Source: an uncultured Ruminococcus sp. (GTDB lineage: Bacteria; Bacillota; Clostridia; Oscillospirales; Ruminococcaceae). Taken from it: a stretch of 18,376 bases of DNA. Positions 1-7,446 of the stretch are shown one piece after another. The stretch spans positions 1 through 18,376 of the forward strand of contig CALEJX010000047.1 in assembly GCA_937898375.1 (NCBI GenBank). The letters run 5' to 3'. Position 1 is the first letter of the stretch, and every line of letters starts with the position of its first letter. Made by a program: the position numbers and the translations under genes. The notes beneath the pieces are model-generated. The model searched no databases and was not told where the DNA came from. It saw nothing but the letters and a program-made list of their open reading frames with translations.

Positions 1-2050
1 TGTGTCCCTTTGCAGGAAGATTCTCTGTAACTGTCGCATTGCACTTTGTGCAAGTTTTTGTAGCCGTACCCTCAGCTGTGCAAGTTGGCTGTTTTGTTAC
101 AACGGCTGTACCGTAGCTGTGACCTGTTGCCTTGGTCGTATTATCTTTGTAGGAACTGCCGCAAACTGAACATTTGTGGAGCGTATATCCGTCAGTTGTG
201 CAGGTAGGTGCAACAACTGTGTTTGTATACTTGTGCGAAGTCTTTGCTATAGTCTCTGTAACTGTTGCATTGCACTTTGTGCAAGTCTTTGTCTTTGTAC
301 CCTCTGATGTGCAAGTCGGCTGTTTTGTGATAACAGCGTCACCATATGTGTGGCTTGTGCAGCCGCAGGTGAATTTATATGTCTTTGCTATAGACGGATT
401 GTATGTAGGATAAATTTTTACAGTGAGCGAACCGCCGTTTTTGAATGTGATACGTCTGATATCACTTGAATAGTTTTCAAGCTTCTGTACGCTTACCATA
501 CTGCGATCAGAAAATTCAACAGTGTAATCTGTATCATCATAAAGCCAGAAGTCAATGCTGTCACCCACGCTGAACTGTGTTTTGCTCAATCCGCTTGAAA
601 AGGTCGTAGCTGAAGTATCTGTACGCCAATAAACAGTGGTAGAGGTCGGAACTGTGAACTTATTTACATAGCCGCAGACCTTACAAGTCTGCGTTACAGT
701 GCCGTCTGAAGCTGATGCAAATTTAGTTTCGTAGTCATGACCTGTCTTAACGTCAACTGTCTTGATATCGTCAAGATTTGAGAGGTTAAGGGAGTTGAAA
801 GTAACATTATTGTTATTGTAAACATACCAAACTGCCCTGCCGTTTTTGATAACAGGCTGGCAATCTGAAAGGCTGCCGTCAAAGGTGTGGATACTGCCGT
901 TTACAGTGCCGTCAGCGTTTAGCTTAACACAGCTTACCTTTGTATCTCTAGCCCACAGAAGCAGAAAGCTGTTATCGTTTATCTTCACAAGCTGTGGAAC
1001 AGAAGCTGAGTCTGTGCCCTCAGCATAGGAGGTTATCTTATTGAGCTTATTTGTGGAAAGGTCCTTTGAAACTGCGGAAACATAGACGTTTCGAGTTTTT
1101 GACGTATTGATATAATCAAGGTCAACTGTACTCTGCGCCACGATATAGCTTGATGACGATACATCAAAGCCGCCTATAGCAGCACCTGTGTAGTTATAGT
1201 GACCGGCGGTATATTCAGGGTAAGACACAATGTCAATATTGCCGCCTTTTTCAGAATAGCTTGGGAAGAACTTGCCTGTAGTAAAATCAGACTTATATTT
1301 CACAAGGACAGCAGAACGTGGGTTAGCGTCGCCATGGTCGAGGGCAACGATATGAGTGCCGTCAGTTTTGATAAACTGATTGAAAGAGTGGCTCACATAG
1401 CCATACTGCACGTTCATAATGCCTGTGTAGGAGTCTGTGATAGTCATTGACGGCATATCGACTTCAATGGTAACGTTAGATTGATGATTATTGCCGTCGC
1501 TTGATTTATACATCTCATGGCAAGTTCTGATGAGCAAGTGGTCGCCGCTATGGGTCATTCTCGCTGAGCCTGCGTCGAATGGAACTGTAGTATTAGCGCC
1601 ATAAAGACCGCAGGACTTTATTTTATTCCAATTCTTATCGTACTCTGTGATACGAAAGACCTCGAGGGAGTCGTTCTGGTTTGGGTTTTCCTGACCGCTC
1701 AGGACGTAGTAGTTATCACCTGAGTCATAGAAAGCGCCGAAAACAGGCAGTTCGTTATCGATAAGCTTAGTAGAGAGCGGCTCGAAGTCAGGACTATAAT
1801 ACTCCACAAGGAGCTTGCCCTCGACAGCGCCAGCCTGTACACGCATATAATTGCCGTTATCGCACACTGTCAGGTAAGATTTCACAGTAGTAGACCACTG
1901 TGAATAATTCTGAGCGTTCACATTGGATCCTGAATACGCCACACACTGAGCGGCGGCGAATGTACTAACTGTGCCTGCTGAAACGGCTGTTGACACAGCC
2001 AGCGCACCTGACAGGACAATGCTTAGCATTCTTTTCTTCACATTTATCAA
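1..2050 (-). CDS. Secreted Cys-rich repeat protein, C-terminus beyond window
   Basis: The reading frame is open from the start to the left edge of the window (about 683 codons), so the C-terminus is missing. The N-terminus reads MINVKKRMLSIVLSGALAV, then an Ala/Ser-rich stretch ending near STFAA. This is a clear Sec signal peptide of about 33 residues, so the protein is exported. The central part (roughly residues 40-430) is rich in Tyr, Asn, Ser and Gly with alternating beta-type sequence, such as DNYYVLSGQENPNQND, and could be a propeller-like fold, but I recognise no family. The C-terminal part carries units of about 38 residues with PTC, CxxC and GH signatures, as in surface proteins of gut clostridia. 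I chose the TTG at 2050 because GAGGTGAT lies 4 nt upstream of it; the ATG at 2056 is only 2 nt from GAGG. The gene is divergent from the tRNA and unrelated to the defence operon. Function unknown. Confidence 0.8.
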   Translation of the reverse strand, partial: MINVKKRMLSIVLSGALAVSTAVSAGTVSTFAAAQCVAYSGSNVNAQNYSQWSTTVKSYLTVCDNGNYMRVQAGAVEGKLLVEYYSPDFEPLSTKLIDNELPVFGAFYDSGDNYYVLSGQENPNQNDSLEVFRITEYDKNWNKIKSCGLYGANTTVPFDAGSARMTHSGDHLLIRTCHEMYKSSDGNNHQSNVTIEVDMPSMTITDSYTGIMNVQYGYVSHSFNQFIKTDGTHIVALDHGDANPRSAVLVKYKSDFTTGKFFPSYSEKGGNIDIVSYPEYTAGHYNYTGAAIGGFDVSSSSYIVAQSTVDLDYINTSKTRNVYVSAVSKDLSTNKLNKITSYAEGTDSASVPQLVKINDNSFLLLWARDTKVSCVKLNADGTVNGSIHTFDGSLSDCQPVIKNGRAVWYVYNNNNVTFNSLNLSNLDDIKTVDVKTGHDYETKFASASDGTVTQTCKVCGYVNKFTVPTSTTVYWRTDTSATTFSSGLSKTQFSVGDSIDFWLYDDTDYTVEFSDRSMVSVQKLENYSSDIRRITFKNGGSLTVKIYPTYNPSIAKTYKFTCGCTSHTYGDAVITKQPTCTSEGTKTKTCTKCNATVTETIAKTSHKYTNTVVAPTCTTDGYTLHKCSVCGSSYKDNTTKATGHSYGTAVVTKQPTCTAEGTATKTCTKCNATVTENLPAKGH
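2..365 (-). repeat. Cys-x-x-Cys/GH protein repeats, 231-bp DNA period
   Basis: Three consecutive units of about 38-39 residues are visible in the secreted protein, and more probably follow beyond the left edge. Each has the pattern PTCT..G....KC..C followed by an SH or GH. Units one and three are nearly identical in DNA: 23-100 and 254-331 align at a constant offset of 231 bases with only scattered changes. The middle unit (about 115-240) is more diverged. This alternation suggests that pairs of units were duplicated. The paired cysteines could bind metal or form disulfides; which one cannot be told from sequence. Confidence 0.75.
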
Positions 2051-2099
2051 TTTCATCACCTCATACAAAAATATTCAAACGAACATACTCATATATATA

Positions 2100-2129
2100 A
2101 TAATAGTACAAAAGCATGGCATATGTCAA
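2100..2129 (-). promoter_or_regulatory. Sigma-A promoter of the secreted protein gene
   Basis: On the minus strand a perfect -35 box TTGACA (2124-2129) is followed after 18 bases by TATTAT (2100-2105). The transcript would start near 2093 and give a leader of about 40 bases before the TTG start. The promoter fires leftwards, away from the tRNA gene. Confidence 0.65.
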
Positions 2130-2208
2130 TGAAAATAAGTTACAATTAGAAAATAATTTGCATTGTGGTGGTGGAAATGGAAAAGCGGTAGAAAATGGGC
2201 AAAATGTC

Positions 2209-2237
2209 TTGACAACGGGGATAGTGTGTGATATAAT
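2209..2237 (+). promoter_or_regulatory. Promoter of tRNA-Pro
   Basis: TTGACA (2209-2214), a 17-base spacer and TATAAT (2232-2237), both perfect consensus, with a TG one base upstream of the -10 box (extended -10). The start site would be near 2244, about 9 bases before the mature tRNA 5' end at 2253. This strength is typical of stable RNA genes. Confidence 0.85.
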
Positions 2238-2252
2238 ATTACAGTGATATTT

Positions 2253-2329
2253 CGAGGTGTGGCTCAGTTTGGTAGAGCGCTGCGTTCGGGACGCAGAGGC
2301 CGTGGGTTCAAGTCCCGTCACCTCGACCA
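2253..2329 (+). tRNA. tRNA-Pro (anticodon CGG)
   Basis: A complete 77-base cloverleaf can be folded by eye. The acceptor stem CGAGGTG (2253-2259) pairs fully with CACCTCG (2319-2325). The discriminator base is A2326 and CCA is encoded at 2327-2329. The anticodon stem CTGCG/CGCAG encloses the loop TTCGGGA, giving anticodon CGG for the proline codon CCG. The T arm contains GGTTCAAGTCCC. The gene has its own strong promoter and terminator, so it is a single-gene transcription unit. Its 3' end faces the defence operon, and tRNA 3' ends are common integration sites for elements coding tyrosine recombinases. Confidence 0.97.
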
Positions 2330-2336
2330 GTCACTC

Positions 2337-2370
2337 GCCGTGACGGCATCTCCCGCCATGGCTTTTTTAT
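2337..2370 (+). terminator. Terminator of tRNA-Pro
   Basis: Hairpin with arms 2337-2346 and 2353-2362: ten positions with one G-U pair and one mismatch, and the 6-base loop CATCTC. Six T residues follow at 2363-2368. It starts 7 bases after the encoded CCA, as expected for a rho-independent terminator of a single tRNA gene. Confidence 0.85.
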
Positions 2371-2438
2371 TGCCGTAATTTTGCACCGCTCAATATGTTT
2401 TGTTGTCGATTTTACAATGTTGGGCGTGCCCCTGCACC

Positions 2439-2474
2439 AAATCACGCCTTTCTTTTGAGGGACGTGATTTTTTT
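2439..2474 (+). terminator. Second plus-strand terminator-like hairpin
   Basis: AAATCACG (2439-2446) pairs with CGTGATTT (2463-2470). A weaker inner extension CCTT/AGGG follows across a bulged A, and the hairpin ends in a run of seven T (2468-2474). No gene is visible between the tRNA terminator and this hairpin, so it may end a small RNA from 2371-2438 or act as a backup stop. CACGCC (2443-2448) can instead pair with GGCGTG upstream (2423-2428), so two folds compete. In the minus direction it lacks a T run. Confidence 0.5.
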
Positions 2475-2500
2475 GTTACCGCTGAGAAAAATCGTATAAT
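2473..2500 (+). promoter_or_regulatory. Promoter-like site facing an orphan terminator
   Basis: TTGTTA (2473-2478), a 16-base spacer and a perfect TATAAT (2495-2500) on the plus strand. The predicted start near 2507 is only about 13 bases before a terminator-type hairpin at 2520, so any product would be about 45 nt long. The arrangement mirrors the tRNA-Pro unit but has no tRNA body. Confidence 0.4.
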
Positions 2501-2519
2501 AATAGAATTGTAATAACTC

Positions 2520-2550
2520 GCCGTGGCGGGCATTACCCACCATGGCTTTT
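2520..2550 (+). terminator. Orphan copy of the tRNA-type terminator, possibly also ending the BREX operon
   Basis: Arms 2520-2530 and 2536-2546 form 11 positions with one mismatch and one G-U pair around the loop CATTA, followed by TTTT (2547-2550). The sequence clearly resembles the tRNA terminator at 2337-2368: both contain ACTCGCCGTG, a CAT-type loop and CCATGGC followed by T. The hairpin lies about 30 bases after the stop of the last operon gene. In that direction the stem would also form, but it is followed by GAGTTATTAC rather than a T run, so its use as the operon terminator is uncertain. Confidence 0.5.
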
Positions 2551-2576
2551 AGAATGTTACCAAATGTCCACATCAT

Positions 2577-5243
2577 TCAAAACCCTATCCTCCGTCTCTG
2601 CCCTGCCACACTATTCAAATCTATGTTTTCATCATCAATATAGTCCTGCACATCTAATGTAACTATCCTGTTGTCCTTATCATTATCCCCCGTTCGCAGG
2701 TTTTGATCCATAATCACCTGCTCAAGAATATTTCTCACAGTTCGTGCATTGGCGAAATTTGGTCTTGTTCTGTAATATTCTGTTATGTTAAGAAGCAATT
2801 CAAGAGCGTTATTATCTATCTCATATTTTTTCTTCTTAAGTATTTTCAAGGCTATCTCAGAAAGCTCTTTTCTCGAATAATCTGGGAAATCTAATGTAAA
2901 TTGTATTCTTGATCTCAACCCTGGATTTGTAGACAAAAGCAAGTCCATTTTATCCTTATATCCAGCAAATATCACGCAGAACTTTCCTCTGTTATCTTCC
3001 ATTTGTTTGAGTAAAACAGCTATCGCTTCATCACCATAGCCATTTTCGCCGCCTTGCATTAAGCTGTAGGCTTCATCAATAAACAACACCCCGCCCATTG
3101 AATCTTTTATTTTGGCAAGGGTCTTGTTTGCAGTATCACCTACATATTTGCTTATAAGTCCCTGAGAGTCGGTCTCAATAAGCTTTGCTTCGGGCAAAAC
3201 GCCTGCTTCATATAAAATCCCAGATAATATCCTTGCGACTTCTGTTTTTCCCGTGCCAGGATCTCCGCAAAAACACATATGGAGATCAAGATCTGGATCA
3301 TTTTTATTGCGCTTTGCATATGCCCTTATCTTTTTTACCATACGCTTGACAGAATGAAGTCCTACCAACGCTTCCAGCCTTTCCTCAGCGGTGAGTATCT
3401 TTTTGTCCGCACCTGTTCCCACAGCCACTAAATTTATATTGTTGTCCTTTATGTATGTGTCAACATCAGTTACCTCTATGGTCTTATCGCTGATATCCAT
3501 ACACCGAAGATTTTGACACATTATCACCTGCTCAACTATATTTCTTACTTCTCTTGCATTTGCAAAGTTTGGCTCTTTACGCTTGTAGTCAGTAATATCA
3601 AGCACTCTGTTTACAGCCGCTTCGCTTATTTTATAACCTCTATTATCTGCCATAAGCTTTGTTATCTGTCCCAGTTCGCTGCGATCATAATTAGGAAAAT
3701 CGATAGTGAACTGTATCCTTGACATAAGCCCTGGATTTGCCGTCATCATTTCTGTCATCTGATTTTTATACCCTGCAAAAATAACACACAGCTTGCCACA
3801 GCTATCCTCCATTGCTTTGAGCAGTGTTGCGACCGCTTCATGTCCATAGTCTTCGCTGGTCTCTGATTTTATCAATGAGTAAGCTTCGTCAATAAACAAA
3901 ACTCCTCCCATAGCTTCTTCTATCTTTTCAGAAGTTTTTAAAGCCGTCTGTCCAACATATCCTGCTACAAGTCCACTTCTGTCTGTTTCTATTACCCTGC
4001 TTGTGGGCAGCAAGCCATTCTCATGAAGTATTCCTGCAATAATTCTTGCGACCTCTGTCTTGCCAGTACCGGGATTGCCAAGAAAACACATATGCAGATT
4101 AAACTTTTTACTGTCCTTATTGATAAGCGCATACGCCTTTATTTTCCTGATGCTATTCTTTACACTTTCAAGACCGATCAGGCTGTTAAGTCTGCGCTCG
4201 TAAACACCTGACATTTGTAAGCTTTTTTGCCCTGTCATATAGTGGTCGACATCAAGCTCCAGCATTTTATTATAAAGCACAAAAAGTTCTTCATCGCTTT
4301 TATCAATGAGAAAGTCAGCAGAGTTTATAGCTTTAATAGCAACATCGAAGCGTTCAAGGTACAGCTCCTTTAGCTTTTTTGAACAGGCTTCATCATTCAT
4401 TTTATCGGCAAAGTTTTCAAGCCTATAGATATATGTTTTTTCCTTTATCGGTGCTTTCAACAAAACATATATTGCGTCCCATACTACCTTTAGCATAGAT
4501 CTAAGTTCTTTTGTGCCGTCGTCAAAAAGGTCAACCACATATTTCTTTTCAAGCACCTTATCGCAAGCAAATTTCTTGTCCGAGATAATAGCCGCCCATT
4601 CAGCCTTATTATTCGGGATATTCTTCAAAGCACCGACCTTGACGTCTATATCATATACCCTGCCATAGATATTGTTTACACGAACAAAGCCATATATTTT
4701 TTCTGAAAGCTCTTTAACTCTTTTCAACAGTTCATCAGCTTCTCCTATAAGCTCATTATCAGCCCGTTCAGTATAGCTTACGCTTATTGCAGGAAAAACC
4801 GCCTGATCTGGTTCAAACTGCAACCCCAACGCATCAAGAATATTTTTTAACCTGTCCGCTGTATTGTCAGACAATGCCACCAATTGATCGCAGTTTGAAA
4901 CGTATGTTTTGCAAAAAGTCTCATGAAAATAGCGGTACATCTGATCTGCGCTGTTTTCAAGTCTTTCACAAAACAGTTCTGTTTTATCAGCCTTTGTGAC
5001 ATGATGTCTTATCTTTTTGAAATCAGGAAAACGTTTGGTATCAGATTTTAGCTTTCCAAAGCTAAGAACATTAACATCTACATTCTGATCTATAACGCTT
5101 TTCACAAAGTTCGCTACCTCACTGTGCAGAACGGTTCTCCGCTCATTTGGCAGTTCATACATCATGCTCCCACATATGGGACAGGTACACCGTTTGTTGT
5201 CTTGTTTCACCGCACCACAGCTTATGCACTTATATTCTTTCAT
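2577..5243 (-). CDS. Zinc-ribbon protein with two tandem CbbX/SpoVK-type AAA+ ATPase domains, BREX-linked
   Basis: An 888-residue protein starting at the ATG that overlaps the brxL stop by one base (TGATG), so the two are probably translationally coupled. A zinc-ribbon-like cluster has Cys6, Cys9, Cys19, Cys21 and Cys24. A predicted mostly helical region (about 30-345) matches no family I know. AAA+ module 1 (about 350-610) has Walker A GNPGTGKT at 389-396, Walker B LFIDEAYS near 449-456 and an arginine-finger candidate in NPGLMSR near 509. Module 2 (about 620-880) has GDPGTGKT at 660-667, LFIDEAYS near 720-727 and NPGLRSR near 779. Both sites look intact. The NPGTGKT, GGVLFIDEAYSL and NFANAR signatures place both modules in the CbbX/SpoVK remodelling class. 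The likely role is ATP-driven remodelling of a protein, perhaps a BREX partner; this is inferred from position. It is not a core BREX gene. A housekeeping ATPase captured by the operon is an alternative. Confidence 0.93.
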   Translation of the reverse strand: MKEYKCISCGAVKQDNKRCTCPICGSMMYELPNERRTVLHSEVANFVKSVIDQNVDVNVLSFGKLKSDTKRFPDFKKIRHHVTKADKTELFCERLENSADQMYRYFHETFCKTYVSNCDQLVALSDNTADRLKNILDALGLQFEPDQAVFPAISVSYTERADNELIGEADELLKRVKELSEKIYGFVRVNNIYGRVYDIDVKVGALKNIPNNKAEWAAIISDKKFACDKVLEKKYVVDLFDDGTKELRSMLKVVWDAIYVLLKAPIKEKTYIYRLENFADKMNDEACSKKLKELYLERFDVAIKAINSADFLIDKSDEELFVLYNKMLELDVDHYMTGQKSLQMSGVYERRLNSLIGLESVKNSIRKIKAYALINKDSKKFNLHMCFLGNPGTGKTEVARIIAGILHENGLLPTSRVIETDRSGLVAGYVGQTALKTSEKIEEAMGGVLFIDEAYSLIKSETSEDYGHEAVATLLKAMEDSCGKLCVIFAGYKNQMTEMMTANPGLMSRIQFTIDFPNYDRSELGQITKLMADNRGYKISEAAVNRVLDITDYKRKEPNFANAREVRNIVEQVIMCQNLRCMDISDKTIEVTDVDTYIKDNNINLVAVGTGADKKILTAEERLEALVGLHSVKRMVKKIRAYAKRNKNDPDLDLHMCFCGDPGTGKTEVARILSGILYEAGVLPEAKLIETDSQGLISKYVGDTANKTLAKIKDSMGGVLFIDEAYSLMQGGENGYGDEAIAVLLKQMEDNRGKFCVIFAGYKDKMDLLLSTNPGLRSRIQFTLDFPDYSRKELSEIALKILKKKKYEIDNNALELLLNITEYYRTRPNFANARTVRNILEQVIMDQNLRTGDNDKDNRIVTLDVQDYIDDENIDLNSVAGQRRRIGF

Positions 5244-7381
5244 CAAAGCTCAACTCCCAATGCGATCTTTGCGGCTTCAAGAGGAGTAGAATAAAACTGC
5301 GCTTTTATTTCACTTTTCAGTTTATCAGGAAGTGCTTCATAGCTGCCCATGCTGTTTTCAGGCAGAAGTATCTTCTTCGCCCCAGCATTTGCAGCCGCTA
5401 CGATTATCTCATCAAGCATAAGCACAACAGGCATAGTCTCGCCTGACATTACCACCTTTCCGCATATAACAAGTGACGGAGCGACCGAACGTCCCGTTAT
5501 CGCAGAAAACAGACCCACTACTTCTGCCACTGAAACCTCGTCACTTACATTGCAGTTTTGCATATCGTTGAAATACATACTGTAATCATATTTTTCATAT
5601 GACTCTGAAACAAGGCTTCGTGCAGTTTCACCGAAATAATTGAACGCCGCTGTTATGCTGTCCTTAACACTTCTGACGCTTCTTGTGCCTCCAGAAAGTC
5701 CCTCGATATTCCTAAAACTCAACGTGCCTGTTCCGCCATGGATAAGCTTGTTTTCAAGACGATAAATGCCAACTCTGTTATAAAGAGAGCGACCCACCGC
5801 ATAAACATATCCAGGTTTTTCAAATGAATTTGATATGAGCTTTTCTTCTGACACCTCAGGAAGAGGAACTATTTTCTCCTCGCCTGTGTCAATGTCGATA
5901 TATCCAAGTCCAACGTCACTGAACTCAGCAGGATTCATTTTTCTAAGCTGTTCCTTGACCCTACGTCTGCCCTCTATTGCATATTCGAGAAGCTCTCTTA
6001 TCTCCGCCTTGCTCATCACCTCATCAGGATAAATTAGCTTTGCAAGGCCTGAAAAAGTTCTTCTTACAGCCGTGTCATCACGTGTGTTGAAATTGGCGTT
6101 AAGTTCAAAATACTCGCCAAATGAATTTGTGTAATCAAATTTTCTCATAGCATGACAAAATTCAGAAAAGCAATCTGATATCAAGCCATATCTTGAAGTA
6201 AAAAGCGCCGCACGAAGCTTTGGCGTTTCCCAACCTGGCAGATAAGCGTGTATACGGTCAAAGAAGGCCGAGTCATTGTTAAAGCCCTCTGGAAAAGGCT
6301 CAAACAGATTTGTCGTGCGAAGCATATCCTCAACACTTCTGAAGGTGTTTCCCTCAAAAGCAATGGAAGCGTCACTGCTTATAGAATCACTGCCCCTTGC
6401 AAAGCTTCCGTTAGCCATATAGTTTTTCATTATCTGCACCATGTCCCCTGAGGTGTTCGTAATGCCGCCTACCTCGTCAAAGGCAATGCAATCCCAATTC
6501 CCCACAAGTCCAACACGGTGTGAAGCCATGTTATAGAACATATTTGAAACAGTTGTGTGACCACTGCTCATAAGTATAGAATATGGAGAAAGCTCACTGT
6601 AGGCGTGAGATTTTCCTGTTCCACGAGGACCAAGCTCCACAAGATTATAGTTTTTCTGGATAAATGGTACAAATCTCAGAAGATAGTGGAGCTTCTGCTT
6701 TTCGTTAAGTTCATCTGGCTCATAGCCTGCTGAACGCAGAAGAAGCGTTACCCACTCATCCTTTGTGAATTGCTTTCTTGCGGCCATAATCTCATCAAGG
6801 TCAAGATTAGCCATTTGTATCGGCTTTAGCGCCGCAATAGAAAAAGGCGACTCAAATTTTGACCTTTTCTTTTTCTGCTGTTTGCGCTGCTTCTTTTTGT
6901 TGCCGTCAAAAATATCCTCCTCGTATTCGTCCTCATCATTTTCTTTTTCAAGACCCACATACTCTATTCTCACAATGCACCATATCCCGCCCACAAGCAG
7001 CTTTTCATTATGCACCACAAGATCTGAGCTTACCTCAAAATCTTTCAGAGAAAGGTTTGTAAAACTTGCCACATACTTATCCTCTTTTTCATCAAGTCTG
7101 ACAGTTACCTTATCTATGACAGTATACTGACCTTTTTCCTTTATCTTTGACTTGACATAATCACTCTGATCGGGACGGACATAGTTTTCGCTAAGTATCC
7201 TCTTTATCTTCTCAAGTCCCATTTTTACCGTTTCTTCATCATCGGTAGCACAGTACATCCCAAGCAAATATTCAAGAACATATGTAGGAACGTTAGCTCC
7301 TTTTTTCATAAGCGATGTAAGATCCTTGCGGACAGCTTTTCCTGGAAAAGCTTCTATCACCTTTTTATCAAACTGATCCAT
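5243..7381 (-). CDS. brxL: BrxL, AAA+ ATPase with Lon-like C-terminal domain
   Basis: A 712-residue protein and the last core gene of type 1 BREX. It has an N-terminal domain (about 1-145), then a highly charged linker, acidic at 145-160 and Lys/Arg-rich at 161-175. The ATPase core has Walker A GPRGTGKS at 251-258 and Walker B CIAFDEVGG at 298-306. A Lon-protease-like C-terminal domain spans about 600-712 and ends in GAKKILLPENS and a terminal helix. In studied systems BrxL forms MCM-like rings on DNA and is needed for phage restriction. By eye, the position of the Lon catalytic lysine appears to be Asp in LMLDEII, so proteolysis is doubtful. The start at 7381 has AGGAGG 7 bases upstream (7389-7394), the best ribosome site in the operon. 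A 65-base gap separates it from pglZ, the only real break in the operon. Its stop overlaps the start of the next gene. Confidence 0.95.
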   Translation of the reverse strand: MDQFDKKVIEAFPGKAVRKDLTSLMKKGANVPTYVLEYLLGMYCATDDEETVKMGLEKIKRILSENYVRPDQSDYVKSKIKEKGQYTVIDKVTVRLDEKEDKYVASFTNLSLKDFEVSSDLVVHNEKLLVGGIWCIVRIEYVGLEKENDEDEYEEDIFDGNKKKQRKQQKKKRSKFESPFSIAALKPIQMANLDLDEIMAARKQFTKDEWVTLLLRSAGYEPDELNEKQKLHYLLRFVPFIQKNYNLVELGPRGTGKSHAYSELSPYSILMSSGHTTVSNMFYNMASHRVGLVGNWDCIAFDEVGGITNTSGDMVQIMKNYMANGSFARGSDSISSDASIAFEGNTFRSVEDMLRTTNLFEPFPEGFNNDSAFFDRIHAYLPGWETPKLRAALFTSRYGLISDCFSEFCHAMRKFDYTNSFGEYFELNANFNTRDDTAVRRTFSGLAKLIYPDEVMSKAEIRELLEYAIEGRRRVKEQLRKMNPAEFSDVGLGYIDIDTGEEKIVPLPEVSEEKLISNSFEKPGYVYAVGRSLYNRVGIYRLENKLIHGGTGTLSFRNIEGLSGGTRSVRSVKDSITAAFNYFGETARSLVSESYEKYDYSMYFNDMQNCNVSDEVSVAEVVGLFSAITGRSVAPSLVICGKVVMSGETMPVVLMLDEIIVAAANAGAKKILLPENSMGSYEALPDKLKSEIKAQFYSTPLEAAKIALGVEL

Positions 7382-7446
7382 ACCATTTCCTCCTGTTATA
7401 TATTTCCTTGAAGCATCAAACTATATAGATCTTCTCATTTTCATAT
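7382..7446 (-). promoter_or_regulatory. pglZ-brxL intergenic gap with strong brxL ribosome binding site
   Basis: These 65 bases are the only gap longer than 11 bases within the operon. AGGAGG (7389-7394) sits 7 bases before the brxL ATG. I see no terminator hairpin and no promoter with proper -35/-10 spacing (TTGATG and TATAAC occur, but only 13 bases apart). Read-through from pglZ is therefore expected, with brxL translation initiated independently. Confidence 0.55.

Noticed and set aside
2061..2321. 86-codon minus-strand frame across the tRNA region
   Set aside because: It is the antisense of tRNA-Pro and its promoter and has no sensible ribosome site; such frames are a common annotation artefact.
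2253..2550. Direct-repeat attachment site formed by the two terminator copies
   Set aside because: The copies share only about 30 bases with several differences, do not include the tRNA 3' end, and lie on the same side of the operon, so they do not bracket the cargo.
6765..7130. 121-codon plus-strand frame inside brxL
   Set aside because: Its Ser/Phe-rich product is the antisense of the charged linker of brxL.
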